From positions 1-64,000 of the forward strand of contig NZ_FOCO01000003.1 in the NCBI RefSeq assembly GCF_900110135.1: a stretch of 64,000 nt of DNA. Reading direction: 5' to 3'. A model generated the notes under the pieces. The model ran no database searches and was not told where the DNA came from. It saw only the letters and a program-made list of their open reading frames with translations. Position 1 is the first letter of the stretch. Each line of letters begins with the position of its first letter. The translations under genes and the position numbers were made by a program. This document shows positions 1 through 8,581 of the stretch, piece after piece. This stretch comes from Pseudorhodobacter antarcticus (GTDB lineage: Bacteria; Pseudomonadota; Alphaproteobacteria; Rhodobacterales; Rhodobacteraceae).

Positions 1-316
1 CGATCAGGTGCAGGAGGCTCTCGACAAACCCCGTCGTCTGCCGCAGCGCCATGCCGAACAGTACTTTCATCGTCAGACATGTCTGGATCGCAGCGTCACT
101 GTAGTCGGGCTGTCGGCCACGTTTTCCGGTCGGCGCAGCCTCCCAGGCCATGGTGGGATCGAACCAAATCGTCAGCGAGCCACGACGCTTGAGCGCTTCG
201 TTATAGGCGGACCAGTTCCTGGTCTTGTAGGCGAGGGGTGTGGGTTTACTCATACCACACAGCTACCATGCTGGATTCACAAGATGAATCCCTCATGGGA
301 TTTGTGCAACAGAGCC
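1..316 (-). mobile_element. IS5-family insertion sequence, partial (transposase start and one terminal inverted repeat)
   Basis: One end of an insertion sequence that continues beyond the left edge. The 16 bases 301-316, read on the minus strand, are GGCTCTGTTGCACAAA, a typical IS5-family terminal inverted repeat. The transposase start codon lies 48 bp inside it and reads away from this end, as expected for the left end of an IS. The other inverted repeat and the second target duplication are outside the window, so completeness and exact target site cannot be judged. Confidence 0.85.
2..253 (-). CDS. IS5-family transposase, N-terminal part (cut by window edge)
   Basis: The first 84 codons of a DDE transposase. 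The protein opens MSKPTPLAYKTRNWSAYNEA and contains the N-terminal DUF4096/IS5-type region (SLTIWFDPTMAW near residues 26-37, then GKRGRQPDYSDAAIQTCLTM at about 43-62). This region precedes the DDE catalytic core in IS5 transposases such as those of the IS427/IS903 groups. The catalytic residues are off the left edge. The frame is open to the edge with no stop, so the visible part is not obviously broken. No ATG/GTG alternative fits better than 253. Confidence 0.85.
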   Translation of the reverse strand, partial: MSKPTPLAYKTRNWSAYNEALKRRGSLTIWFDPTMAWEAAPTGKRGRQPDYSDAAIQTCLTMKVLFGMALRQTTGFVESLLHLI

Positions 317-337
317 CCTATTATGGTCACCTTTACA
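317..337. repeat. 21-bp imperfect direct repeat, copy 1
   Basis: CCTATTATGGTCACCTTTAC... starts at the base after the IS inverted repeat. The same 21-bp stretch recurs at 439-459 with two changes (G to A and T to C). It may be a remnant of an earlier element or a duplicated regulatory stretch. No coding gene lies in 317-480. Confidence 0.5.
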
Positions 338-438
338 ATCAGACGTTTGCTCCCCAGGGATCTCATTCAGATACAACACAAAAGTATGGGCTGTTAATCC
401 GATGCATCATTTCTGACATAAGAACCACCGTTTTGGTG

Positions 439-459
439 CCTATTATGATCACCTCTACA
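439..459. repeat. 21-bp imperfect direct repeat, copy 2
   Basis: CCTATTATGATCACCTCTAC... matches 19 of 21 bases of copy 1 at 317-337, at an offset of 122 bp. It lies 22 bp past the stop of the HNH gene (read on the minus strand). Function unknown. Confidence 0.5.
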
Positions 460-480
460 CAACGCGCCTGCAAACCCTGT

Positions 481-1065
481 TCAGGCGTCCAATTCTGCAT
501 CCCAATACAGAAAGTCCAACCAGCTTTGATGCAAATGGTTTGGCGGAAAGCGGCGGCCCGCTGCATGCATCCCTTCGGGCGACGGTTGGCGGGGCTTGCG
601 GTTCAACTGCAACCCACAATCACGCAAAGACCGCGCCCCTTTGCGCAGGTTGCACGGGCTGCACGCAGCCACCACATTTTCCCAACTGGTCACCCCCCCC
701 AGCGCGCGCGGCACCACATGGTCAAAGGTCAAATCGCCTTTGCCACCGCAATATTGGCAACAAAATTCGTCGCGCAAAAACAGGTTAAACCGGGTAAACG
801 CCACGCGCTTTTGCGGTTTTACGAAATCCTTCAGGACAATCACAGACGGGATGCGAAACTCATCCCTTTGGCTGCGCACCGTCTGCTCATACTCGGCCAC
901 GATTGTTACACGGTCCAGATAGGCCGCTTTGATCGCATCTTGCCACGGCCACAGCGACAGCGGGTAATAGGACAACGGCCGATAATCCGCATTCAACACC
1001 AGCGCCGGAAAATGCCGCAACGCCACAGGTTCACGCACAAAATTCGTTCTGAAATCACCATCCAT
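481..1065 (-). CDS. HNH endonuclease family protein
   Basis: A 194-residue HNH nuclease-fold protein. A zinc-binding CxxC pair (C103, C106 in CQYC) is followed by the catalytic histidine in FDHVVPR (H116), an asparagine in WENVV (N130) and a second pair CSPC (C135, C138). This is the usual ββα-metal arrangement. The N-terminal 90 residues (ALVLNADYRPLSYYPLSLWP) match the short HNH proteins found as single genes in many alphaproteobacterial genomes. A role in phage defence or DNA repair is often guessed for these but not established. No methyltransferase or restriction partner is adjacent. The start is the first ATG, with a weak ribosome binding site. Confidence 0.88.
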   Translation of the reverse strand: MDGDFRTNFVREPVALRHFPALVLNADYRPLSYYPLSLWPWQDAIKAAYLDRVTIVAEYEQTVRSQRDEFRIPSVIVLKDFVKPQKRVAFTRFNLFLRDEFCCQYCGGKGDLTFDHVVPRALGGVTSWENVVAACSPCNLRKGARSLRDCGLQLNRKPRQPSPEGMHAAGRRFPPNHLHQSWLDFLYWDAELDA

Positions 1066-1178
1066 CGTCTTGACAAAATCCCCCAGCGGCGTCCAATCAC
1101 AGGCGCAGCCGGGGTTAAGGGGCCCGGCCCCTGCCCATCAATTATATATCGCAGTTGCCGACTGACAAGCCCCTTATC

Positions 1179-1227
1179 TGCCCCGTTCCCTGCACCACCT
1201 GCGGCGCATCCGCACGGGGAACGGGCA
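1179..1227. terminator. Long inverted repeat downstream of the esterase gene (possible terminator)
   Basis: The arms TGCCCCGTTCCC (1179-1190) and GGGGAACGGGCAG (1215-1227) pair with one bulged base, and a second small hairpin TGCGG/CCGCA sits in the loop. It ends 5 bp from the esterase stop codon. No U-tract follows on the minus strand, so termination is inferred from position only. Confidence 0.4.
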
Positions 1228-1231
1228 GCGG

Positions 1232-1891
1232 TTATTTGGGCAAACGGTCGTTCAAAAACGCCAAGGTTGCCTGCAAGCCATCGGGCGCAATTCCATGCGC
1301 CGTACCCTTCATCACATGGCCGAACACTTCAAACCCTGCGGTGACCAAGGCATCCCCGGCAAGCCCCATATCGGCAAAAGGCACCACAGGGTCTTGATCG
1401 CCATGGATCAACATCACGGGCGGTTTTACCACCGCCTCCCCCAGTAATTCGGGGGCCAACAGCCGCCCCGAAATCGCCACCAAACCCGCCATCGCAGGGC
1501 TGCGGCGCGGGGCCACATGCAGGCTTATCATCGCGCCTTGCGAAAAGCCCACCAGCACCAGCGCGGCAGGTGTCAGCCCTTCTTCGGCCAGTTTGGTATC
1601 CAAAAAGGCGTTCAAATCATCGGCTGCGGCCAACAGGCCCGCGCGCGCTACCGCCTCGGATGATCCGTCAATCCACGGAATCGGAAACCATTGCCGCCCC
1701 ATTGGCGCGCCGTTGCATGGTTCGGGCGCATCGGGCGAATAAAACACCGTCCCCGGCAAATGCGGTGCCAGCGGGTCCGACAGCCCCATCAGATCATCCC
1801 CATTGGCCCCGTATCCATGCACAAACACGACCATAGAGGTTGCTTTGCCATAGGCGGCACCCATGCGGGCGGAATTTAGGTTGCGTGTCAT
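1232..1891 (-). CDS. Alpha/beta hydrolase, phospholipase/carboxylesterase family
   Basis: A 219-residue serine hydrolase of the Abhydrolase_2 (YpfH/acyl-protein thioesterase-like) family. The catalytic triad is readable: nucleophile S117 in GFSQGA, D167 in HGDQDPVVP and H199 in GTAHGI. The oxyanion-side HGYGANGDD (25-33) is also typical. Such enzymes cleave short-chain esters or lysophospholipids in the cytoplasm, and no signal peptide is present. The start codon ATG at 1889-1891 overlaps the stop of the upstream DNA glycosylase (ATGA), so the two genes are translationally coupled. The true substrate cannot be told from sequence. Confidence 0.9.
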   Translation of the reverse strand: MTRNLNSARMGAAYGKATSMVVFVHGYGANGDDLMGLSDPLAPHLPGTVFYSPDAPEPCNGAPMGRQWFPIPWIDGSSEAVARAGLLAAADDLNAFLDTKLAEEGLTPAALVLVGFSQGAMISLHVAPRRSPAMAGLVAISGRLLAPELLGEAVVKPPVMLIHGDQDPVVPFADMGLAGDALVTAGFEVFGHVMKGTAHGIAPDGLQATLAFLNDRLPK

Positions 1892-2517
1892 CGAATACCC
1901 TCATGTGCGGTTGAAACGCGGTAATAGGCCCAAAGCAGGGTCGCCGCAACCGATTGCCACGGTGACCATTGGGCCGCCATCGCGCGCATCGGTTTTTCCT
2001 TTGGGCGATCGGGCAGGTCAAACAGCCGCCGTGCCGCCTCTTGCAAAGCCAGATCACCGGGCGCGAACACATCGGCGCGCCCCAAACTGAACATGGCGTA
2101 AATCTCGGCGGTCCAGGTGCCAATGCCGGGCACCGCCGTCAGCACCGTCATCACTTGGGCATCGGGCAAATCGCGCAAGCCCGTATAATCAATCCGTGCC
2201 GCCGCCAGCGCGTGCGCATAGCGGATTTTTTGGCGCGACAGCCCGCAGGCGCGCAGCTCCTCTTCGCTTGCTGCCGCCACCCGCGCCTCATCGGTCAGGC
2301 CCGCTGCGGCAAGCCGCGCCCAGATTGCGGCGGCCGATTGCGTGCTAACCTGCTGGCCGATAATGGCATCCAACAGCGCCCCAAACCCATCCGGTTTCAA
2401 CCGCAGCGGCAACGGCCCCGTCAGGGTCAGCGCATGGGCAAAGCGCGGATCATGGGCAGCCAACCACGCCGCCCCCTCTGCCACGCAAGCATCGCCTTGA
2501 ATAAGTCGCCCAACCAT
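1888..2517 (-). CDS. DNA-3-methyladenine glycosylase, AlkA type
   Basis: A 209-residue DNA glycosylase of the HhH-GPD superfamily. It excises alkylated bases such as 3-methyladenine in base excision repair. The helix-hairpin-helix reads LTAVPGIGTWTAE (126-138), and the catalytic aspartate is D155 in FAPGDLALQ. ATG 2517 was chosen because GGAGG lies 5 bp upstream. The frame stays open for 31 more codons, but that stretch shows no family similarity. There are no iron-sulfur cysteines, consistent with the AlkA branch rather than EndoIII/MutY. It is the first gene of a two-gene unit with the esterase. Confidence 0.9.
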   Translation of the reverse strand: MVGRLIQGDACVAEGAAWLAAHDPRFAHALTLTGPLPLRLKPDGFGALLDAIIGQQVSTQSAAAIWARLAAAGLTDEARVAAASEEELRACGLSRQKIRYAHALAAARIDYTGLRDLPDAQVMTVLTAVPGIGTWTAEIYAMFSLGRADVFAPGDLALQEAARRLFDLPDRPKEKPMRAMAAQWSPWQSVAATLLWAYYRVSTAHEGIR

Positions 2518-2655
2518 CGCCACCTCCGCTTTGCGCAACGCTACCCCCGCAGGCGGTGGCTGAGAACCCCTGAAAACTGCGCGCGCTTTGGCCCCAATTG
2601 TAGCAATCACAATTTCTCCCTTGCCCCAAGGGCCGCGCCGGGCTTACGACAGATC

Positions 2656-3885
2656 ATGACCCAAACAGACACCCTCCCCGCCTCCGACGCTCAATCTCGC
2701 CGCAACGTCTGGGTGCTGGTTGCTGCCCAAGCGATCCTTGGCGCGCAGATGCCGATGATTTTCACCATCGCGGGGCTGGCGGGGCAAACGCTGGCATCAA
2801 ACGCGTGCTGGGCCACGCTGTCGATTTCGATCATGGTGATCGGGTCGATGTTTTCGGCCACGCCGCTGTCGGCGATCATGCAAAAATATGGCCGCCGCGC
2901 AGGGTTTTTGATTGGCACCACGGCGGGCGCGCTGGGGGCGGGCATCGGGGCTTATGGGCTTTATTCCGCCAGCTTTCCTATTTTCCTGTTCGGCGCGTTT
3001 TTCTCGGGCACTTATATGTCGGCCCAAGGGTTCTACCGTTTTGCCGCCGCTGACACTGCGAGTGAGGCGTTTCGGCCCAAGGCGATTTCATGGGTGATGG
3101 CGGGCGGTTTGTTGTCCGCGATCATCGGGCCGCAGCTGGTCAAAGTGACCGCGCAAGCCTTTGTCGTGCCGTTTATGGGCACTTATATTGCAGTGATTGT
3201 GCTGAATTTGGTCGGGTCGTTTCTGTTTTTGGGCCTGAACATCCCCAAGCCTGCCGTCCCCAAGCCGGGCGATGATAAGGGGCGCACCCGCTGGGAAATG
3301 ATCAAGGAACCCCGCATCGCGGTGGCGGTGATTTGTGCGACCGTGTCTTATGCGTTGATGAATTTGGTGATGACATCGTCGCCGCTTGCGGTGGTGGGGT
3401 GCGGGTTCAAAACGGCGGATGCTGCCGATGTGGTCACGATGCATGTGCTTGCCATGTATGTGCCGTCGTTTTTCACCGGGCATTTGATTGCGCGGTTCGG
3501 GGTGGAAAAAATCATCGCCCTTGGCCTGACCATTTTGGCTGCGGCGGGTGCTGTGGCCTTGACGGGGGTGGAGCTGGTCAACTTTTTTGCCGCTTTGGTT
3601 TTGCTGGGCATTGGTTGGAATTTCGGCTTTATCGGGGCCACGTCGATGCTGGTTGGCACCCTTGCCCCGAGCGAGCGGGGCCGCATGCAGGGTTTGAATG
3701 ATCTGTTGGTTTTTGGCGGCGTGACCATGGCATCGCTGTCATCGGGTGGGTTGATGAACTGTTCGGGCGGGTCGGTGGAGGAAGGCTGGGCGGCGGTGAA
3801 CATCGCGATGCTGCCGTTCTTGGTGTTGGCGGGGGGCGCGTTGATTTGGCTGGCGCTGCAGCCCAAAGAAATGCGTGCGAATTGA
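2656..3885 (+). CDS. MFS transporter
   Basis: A 409-residue major facilitator superfamily permease. About twelve hydrophobic segments are visible, with the A-type loop motif degenerate as MQKYGRRAGFLIG between TM2 and TM3 (near 75-87). The hydrophilic central loop (PKPAVPKPGDDKGRTRWEMIKEP) separates the two six-helix halves. The closest recollection is the alphaproteobacterial YfcJ/riboflavin-like MFS group, but the substrate is unknown. The ATG at 2656 is close to the first transmembrane segment. The gene is divergent from alkA and stands alone. Confidence 0.88.
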   Translation: MTQTDTLPASDAQSRRNVWVLVAAQAILGAQMPMIFTIAGLAGQTLASNACWATLSISIMVIGSMFSATPLSAIMQKYGRRAGFLIGTTAGALGAGIGAYGLYSASFPIFLFGAFFSGTYMSAQGFYRFAAADTASEAFRPKAISWVMAGGLLSAIIGPQLVKVTAQAFVVPFMGTYIAVIVLNLVGSFLFLGLNIPKPAVPKPGDDKGRTRWEMIKEPRIAVAVICATVSYALMNLVMTSSPLAVVGCGFKTADAADVVTMHVLAMYVPSFFTGHLIARFGVEKIIALGLTILAAAGAVALTGVELVNFFAALVLLGIGWNFGFIGATSMLVGTLAPSERGRMQGLNDLLVFGGVTMASLSSGGLMNCSGGSVEEGWAAVNIAMLPFLVLAGGALIWLALQPKEMRAN

Positions 3886-3969
3886 GGTGAAAATCGCGCG
3901 CGATGCGCCGGGCAATGCGTTGAAAACATTGACTTTTGGTTTTTCTGTTAACCACATCGTAAGGTTTGA

Positions 3970-4758
3970 TCAGCGCTGCATCGCACCCACAGCAGCGGCC
4001 AAAGGCGATTGATCCACCGCGATCAAGCCCCGGCGCGGGCGGTCCAGATCAATGATCAAAAACACCAAAACAGCGATAAGCAAGGTCATGGCATAGACCG
4101 GAACCCCCGGTCGCACGCCCGATATGGCCGATGAAAACCCAATAACCGCGCCCAAGACCACAAAGGTGCCGAACAGCAAAAACAGCACCAATTCCGGCAC
4201 ATGGCGGTCAATCGCGGAATTGCGGGTCGACAGCGCGTCGATCATATCATTCAGGCTGGCGGCAAACCCCATCGACACCGGGGTGGGAAATTCGCGCGCT
4301 TCATCCGCTGCGATTTGCCACAAAACATCGAACACCACGGCGGCACGCTGCACCATTTGGGCACGCGCGACATGATCGGCGGCCGAGATTTCGACCGCTG
4401 CCAACCGCGCATCACCGTATTGGCGCAGCAGCCCCTTGGCCGCATCGCGGCGCTTTTCGCTGATCAAATCGCTGCGCAGATAGGCCGTGCCCATTGTATT
4501 CGCCTCATGCACCACCGCGACGCTGCGTTCATCAAACCGCGACAACGACAGCGAAAAGGTAAAGCCAAGCAGCAAGGCTAACAGACCCAAAAGCGAGCCT
4601 TGGACAGCGCTGGCTTGTGCCACCGCTTCAGCGTCTGTGTTTAGTTGCACGCGTTTGCCCCAACCGCGCGCTACCATGCCCGCAAGGACCATGAGGCAAA
4701 ACACCGAAACGGCGATCACATAGGATGGGATGTCATAGATCAATTCAGATTGTCCCAT
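3970..4758 (-). CDS. DUF4239-like (bestrophin-like) membrane protein
   Basis: A 262-residue integral membrane protein with two N-terminal helices (about 12-32 and 52-70), a soluble central region rich in Arg/Ala (75-185) and two C-terminal helices (about 187-208 and 220-236). The arrangement and the segment SLSLSRFDERSVAVVHEANTMGTAYLR resemble the DUF4239 bestrophin-like family, whose function is unknown. The last 20 residues are cytoplasmic or periplasmic tail. It ends 30 bp before the lytic transglycosylase and is read in the same direction after it, so it may be the second gene of that unit. Confidence 0.75.
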   Translation of the reverse strand: MGQSELIYDIPSYVIAVSVFCLMVLAGMVARGWGKRVQLNTDAEAVAQASAVQGSLLGLLALLLGFTFSLSLSRFDERSVAVVHEANTMGTAYLRSDLISEKRRDAAKGLLRQYGDARLAAVEISAADHVARAQMVQRAAVVFDVLWQIAADEAREFPTPVSMGFAASLNDMIDALSTRNSAIDRHVPELVLFLLFGTFVVLGAVIGFSSAISGVRPGVPVYAMTLLIAVLVFLIIDLDRPRRGLIAVDQSPLAAAVGAMQR

Positions 4759-4788
4759 CCCATAGCCCTTTCACAGCAGGGCGTGCAG

Positions 4789-6033
4789 TTACCGCAGGCT
4801 GGCCAGCAAATCAAGGCTGGGTTCGCCCGTCACGCCCATGCCGCGGCTGGTTTGATAGGCGGAAATGGCAGCGCGGGTTTTGGCCCCGATCACCCCATCG
4901 CTGCCGCCTGTGTCAAACCCTTTGGCGGTCAGCAGCATTTGCATTTGCTTGCGGTCGTCAATGGTCATGCCGGTCGCATCGGGCGGGAACGCGCCGCGAA
5001 TGGCGGGGCGGCCAAGGATACGGTCCGACAGATGCCCAACGCCAATCACATAGCTTTCGGAATTATTGTAGCGGGTGATGGCGGTGAAGTTGCGGAAGGT
5101 CATGAAGGCCGGGCCGCGCGCCCCTTCGGGGATAATGATCGAGGCTGCGCCATGGTTGGGCACGGTGCCCCCATCCATATCGCGCACGCCCATTGCCGCC
5201 CATTCGGACGGGGAGCGGGTGGATTTGCGCCCGGCAAGGCCTGCGTTAAACCCAGCGGGCAAGCGCACCTCGACGCCCCAAGGTTGGCCGCGTGTCCAGC
5301 CGGATTTGGCGAGGTAGGCGGCGGTGGAGGCAAGGCTGTCGGCGGGATCATCGGACCAGATGTCGCGCCGCCCATCGCCCGTGAAATCCACTGCGAACAG
5401 CTCGTACGATGTGGGGATGAATTGCGTGTGGCCCATCGCCCCCGCCCATGATCCCACCATGCGGTTTGCCGAAATATCGCCATTTTGCAAGATTTTCAGC
5501 GCCGCGATCAGTTGTTTTTCAAAAAACGCGCCGCGCCGCCCTTCATACGCCAGCGTGGCCACGGCGGAAATCACCGGAATATCGCCGCGCCGTTCGCCAA
5601 AGAAACTTTCCAGCCCCCAGACGGCGGCGACCACATGCCCTTCGACCCCATAGCGACGCTCAACCGCGTCCAGCGTGGCGCGCTGGCGGGCATAGGCCGC
5701 ACGGCCCTTTGACACGCGTTCATCCGAGGCGGCGATGGCAAGGTAATCTTGCAAGCTGCGTTTGAATTCGGTTTGGTTGCGGTCGCGTTCAATCACCTCG
5801 GGCAGAAAGCCCACATTGGCGAAAGCGGCGGTCATGGTGGATTGGTTGATGCTGGTGGTGCGGGCGCGAAAGGATGCGACCCACGCATCGAACCCGGCGT
5901 TGGGCACGGGGGTGTAGGTGGGACCGGTGCTGGTTCCTATGCGCGCGGCCACTGGGCCGGAGCCGCCGCCCACGCATCCGGTAAGAAAGGCAGCGCCAAG
6001 CGTGGCTAAGGTGGTGCGGCGGGTGATCTGCAT
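4789..6033 (-). CDS. Lytic murein transglycosylase, MltB/SLT_2 family lipoprotein
   Basis: A 414-residue periplasmic lipoprotein that cleaves peptidoglycan glycan strands to 1,6-anhydro-muropeptides. It has a twin-Arg-containing signal and a lipobox LTGC (lipidated C20). The SLT_2 domain covers about 45-335, with catalytic E142 in VWGLESFFGE and the family signature SWAGAMGHTQFIPTSY. A peptidoglycan-binding type 1 domain follows at about 345-412 (QMLLTAKGFDTGGSDGVIGAKT). The start ATG has GAGGAG 7-8 bp upstream. Length is normal for alphaproteobacterial members. Confidence 0.95.
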   Translation of the reverse strand: MQITRRTTLATLGAAFLTGCVGGGSGPVAARIGTSTGPTYTPVPNAGFDAWVASFRARTTSINQSTMTAAFANVGFLPEVIERDRNQTEFKRSLQDYLAIAASDERVSKGRAAYARQRATLDAVERRYGVEGHVVAAVWGLESFFGERRGDIPVISAVATLAYEGRRGAFFEKQLIAALKILQNGDISANRMVGSWAGAMGHTQFIPTSYELFAVDFTGDGRRDIWSDDPADSLASTAAYLAKSGWTRGQPWGVEVRLPAGFNAGLAGRKSTRSPSEWAAMGVRDMDGGTVPNHGAASIIIPEGARGPAFMTFRNFTAITRYNNSESYVIGVGHLSDRILGRPAIRGAFPPDATGMTIDDRKQMQMLLTAKGFDTGGSDGVIGAKTRAAISAYQTSRGMGVTGEPSLDLLASLR

Positions 6034-6112
6034 CGGTAACTCCTCAATTCCATGCGGGGCTTTGCCCGATTGCCTGCAAACTATCCGAAATCATGGGAGG
6101 GGGGAAGCGGGG

Positions 6113-6889
6113 TTACCAGCGGTGGGTGAAAGCTTGCCACAACAGGCGGCCCCGGCGGGAAAATTCGGACAGCTGCAGCGCCCCTTCGCCCACGCGGCCC
6201 GGTTCCGCCACCGCCATCTGCAGCAGGGGTTTGGCCTGCCAACCTGCCAGCAAAGCGGGATGGGCGTTGCGCAAAATGCCTTGGTTGCGGGCGGATTGCA
6301 GGCGGTCAAGGCCGCGCTGTGCCAGGGCCGCGATGCCCGCATCCCGCCCATCCAGCAGGGGGATGCGGCCGCGCTGTGCCAGTTCGGGCACCGCTTGCAG
6401 GTAGGTCGCAAGGCCAGCCGCCCAGCCGAAATCGCGCAAAGCGCCTTCATCCGTGCTGCCAAGCGTTTTGCCGGACAGCCACATCAAGGCGCCGCCCGTG
6501 TCATCCAAATAAGCGTCCATCGCGGTTTGATTTTCAAACGCATCTTTGTAAATATCCCAGCGCCGCGCCCCTGCCATACGGTCCAGCACCTCCAGCGGCA
6601 GGTCGTGGGCGGTGATCAGATCGGCCAGCGGTTGCATGATTTCATGGCCGCGAATGGTGCCGCGCGCCGTATCCTCCACCGCGTCACGCCACCATTGCAG
6701 GCGCATTTCGGCGATCATCGGCTCTTTGCTGGCCCAAGGCGCGCGCGAGATTTCGATGTTATAGACGTACAGCGTGGCAAGGGGCGCGCGGCTGTGCGGG
6801 GGGGCGGCCATAAGGGCGGCAAAACGAGTGGGGTCGGCGCGTTCGATATGGTCCAGCATCACGGCGCGCCATCGCGGATCAGCTTCCAT
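6113..6889 (-). CDS. Squalene/phytoene synthase-fold protein, NDUFAF6-like
   Basis: A 258-residue protein of the trans-isoprenyl synthase fold. The usual aspartate-rich substrate motifs (DxxxD) are not present: the first helix reads RAPLATLYVYNIEISRAPWA and the second DDTGGALMWLSGKTLG. The family branch resembles mitochondrial NDUFAF6, a complex I assembly factor, so an assembly role is more likely than carotenoid synthesis. No carotenoid genes are nearby. The start lies 31 bp inside the 3' end of cimA, so the two are probably co-transcribed and coupled. Confidence 0.8.
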   Translation of the reverse strand: MEADPRWRAVMLDHIERADPTRFAALMAAPPHSRAPLATLYVYNIEISRAPWASKEPMIAEMRLQWWRDAVEDTARGTIRGHEIMQPLADLITAHDLPLEVLDRMAGARRWDIYKDAFENQTAMDAYLDDTGGALMWLSGKTLGSTDEGALRDFGWAAGLATYLQAVPELAQRGRIPLLDGRDAGIAALAQRGLDRLQSARNQGILRNAHPALLAGWQAKPLLQMAVAEPGRVGEGALQLSEFSRRGRLLWQAFTHRW

Positions 6890-8472
6890 GTCACCGCCTC
6901 CAGCAGCGCCTCAAAGCTCGCGTCAACGATATTGGCGGACACGCCGACGGTGGACCAGCGTTTTCCCTGCGCATCCTCGCTGTCGATGATCACGCGGGTC
7001 ACAGCCTCGGTGCCACCTTGGGTGATGCGGACTTTGAAATCCACCAAGCGCATGTCGTTGATGTAGGATTGATAAGGGCCAAGGTCCTTTGCCAGCGCTT
7101 TCCACAGCGCGTTGACGGGGCCACGGTCGGTGCCGGTGGCGTCCATCGACTCGCTGACCGACAGCATCTTTTGGTCGCCGATTTTGACGACCACGACAGC
7201 TTCGGACAGGGTAATCATCTGATCACGCTTGTTTTTGCGACGTTCCACCGTGACGCGGTAACGTTTGACTTCAAAAAACGTGGGGCACAGGGTTAGGGCG
7301 CGCCGCGCCAGCAACTCGAAACTGGCCTGCGCGCCGTCATAAGCATAGCCCTGATCTTCGCGCAGTTTAATATCGTCCAAAATTCCGGCCAAACGCGGGT
7401 CTTTCGCATCAACCACAATCCCCGCCGCCGCAAGCCGCGCGCGCAAATTCGATTGCCCGGCTTGGTTTGACATGGGGATAATGCGCGCATTGCCGACCAA
7501 ATCCGGCACAATATGCTCATACGTCGACGGATCTTTCAAAATCGCCGAGGCATGCAGCCCCGCCTTATGCGCGAATGCCGACGCGCCAACATAGGCCGCC
7601 CCCCGCTGCGGCACCCGGTTCAAAATATCATCCAACATCCGGCTGGTGCGCAAAATACCCGCCAGCGCGGCATGGCTGACCCCGGTTTCAAACCGACTGG
7701 CATAGGGGGCTTTCAACAACAAAGTCGGAATCAGCGAAATCAAATTCGCATTGCCGCAGCGTTCGCCCAACCCGTTCAACGTGCCTTGGATTTGGCGCGC
7801 GCCCGCATCGACCGCCGCCAGCGAACAGGCCACGGCATTGCCGGTATCATCATGGCAATGAATGCCCAAACGCGCGCCGGGAATACCTGCGGCAATCACC
7901 TCCGCAGTGATCCGCCCCACCTCCGCAGGCAAAGTGCCGCCGTTGGTGTCGCATAAAACAATCCACCGCGCGCCTGCATCAAACGCCGCGCGCAGGCACG
8001 ACATGGCATAGGCGGGGTTCGCCAGATAGCCGTCAAAAAAATGCTCCGCATCAAACAACGCCTCACGGCCCTTGGCGACCACATGCGCAAAACTTTCCGC
8101 AATGGCCGCGCGGTTTTCCTCCAACGTCACGCCAAGCGCGGTGGTCACATGAAACTCATGCGTTTTGCCCACCAAACAGACTGATGGCGTGCCCGCGTCC
8201 AACACCGCCGCCAAAACATCGTCATTTGCCGCCGATCGCCCCACCCGCTTGGTCATCCCAAACGCCGTCATCACCGCGCGCGTGTCAGGCCGTTCAGTAA
8301 AAAACTCACTGTCGGTCGGATTGGCCCCCGGCCAGCCCCCCTCAATATAATCCACCCCCAACGCATCCAGCGCCCGCGCAATCTGCACCTTTTCAACCGT
8401 TGAAAACTGCACGCCTTGCGTTTGCTGCCCATCGCGCAAGGTGGTGTCATACAGATAAAGCCGTTCCTTCAT
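6859..8472 (-). CDS. cimA: (R)-citramalate synthase
   Basis: A 537-residue enzyme condensing acetyl-CoA with pyruvate to (R)-citramalate, the entry step of the threonine-independent isoleucine route. The DRE-TIM HMGL-like barrel starts with YDTTLRDGQQTQG (residues 4-16) and carries the metal-binding GIHCHDDTGN. The C-terminal LeuA regulatory (feedback) domain covers about 400-530. The direct-synthase type (TIGR00977) and the length of about 535 separate it from 2-isopropylmalate synthase. ATG 8472 was chosen over the in-frame ATG at 8487 because a G-rich ribosome binding site sits directly before it. The 3' end overlaps the NDUFAF6-like gene by 31 bp. Confidence 0.92.
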   Translation of the reverse strand: MKERLYLYDTTLRDGQQTQGVQFSTVEKVQIARALDALGVDYIEGGWPGANPTDSEFFTERPDTRAVMTAFGMTKRVGRSAANDDVLAAVLDAGTPSVCLVGKTHEFHVTTALGVTLEENRAAIAESFAHVVAKGREALFDAEHFFDGYLANPAYAMSCLRAAFDAGARWIVLCDTNGGTLPAEVGRITAEVIAAGIPGARLGIHCHDDTGNAVACSLAAVDAGARQIQGTLNGLGERCGNANLISLIPTLLLKAPYASRFETGVSHAALAGILRTSRMLDDILNRVPQRGAAYVGASAFAHKAGLHASAILKDPSTYEHIVPDLVGNARIIPMSNQAGQSNLRARLAAAGIVVDAKDPRLAGILDDIKLREDQGYAYDGAQASFELLARRALTLCPTFFEVKRYRVTVERRKNKRDQMITLSEAVVVVKIGDQKMLSVSESMDATGTDRGPVNALWKALAKDLGPYQSYINDMRLVDFKVRITQGGTEAVTRVIIDSEDAQGKRWSTVGVSANIVDASFEALLEAVTWKLIRDGAP

Positions 8473-8486
8473 CCCCGCCCCCCACA

Positions 8487-8558
8487 TTCATCTTGGCAAA
8501 AATACCTTCGGGGGGGCTGCGTTGCTTTGCAAAGCAGCCTTGGGGGCAGACAGCCCCC
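8487..8558 (-). terminator. 3'-end element after cysS: GC hairpins plus conserved AGGTATTT tail
   Basis: On the minus strand after cysS a GGGGGC-TGTCT-GCCCCC hairpin (8542-8558) is followed by a smaller palindrome around TTTGCAAA. Then comes AGGTATTTTTGCCAAGATG (the conserved tail lies within 8487-8507). The same tail follows hairpins at 16110-16156 and 29423-29468. It probably ends the cysS transcript, and it lies immediately before cimA. Confidence 0.55.
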
Positions 8559-8581
8559 AGCGCCGGCCACACAAACACACA

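Noticed and set aside
2564-2578. Possible SOS box GAAC-N7-AACT upstream of alkA
   Set aside because: The second half-site does not match GAAC, and it is only one near-miss in GC-rich DNA. No LexA claim is made.
6113-6889. Carotenoid phytoene synthase
   Set aside because: Aspartate-rich DxxxD motifs and neighbouring crt genes are missing. The NDUFAF6-like branch fits better.
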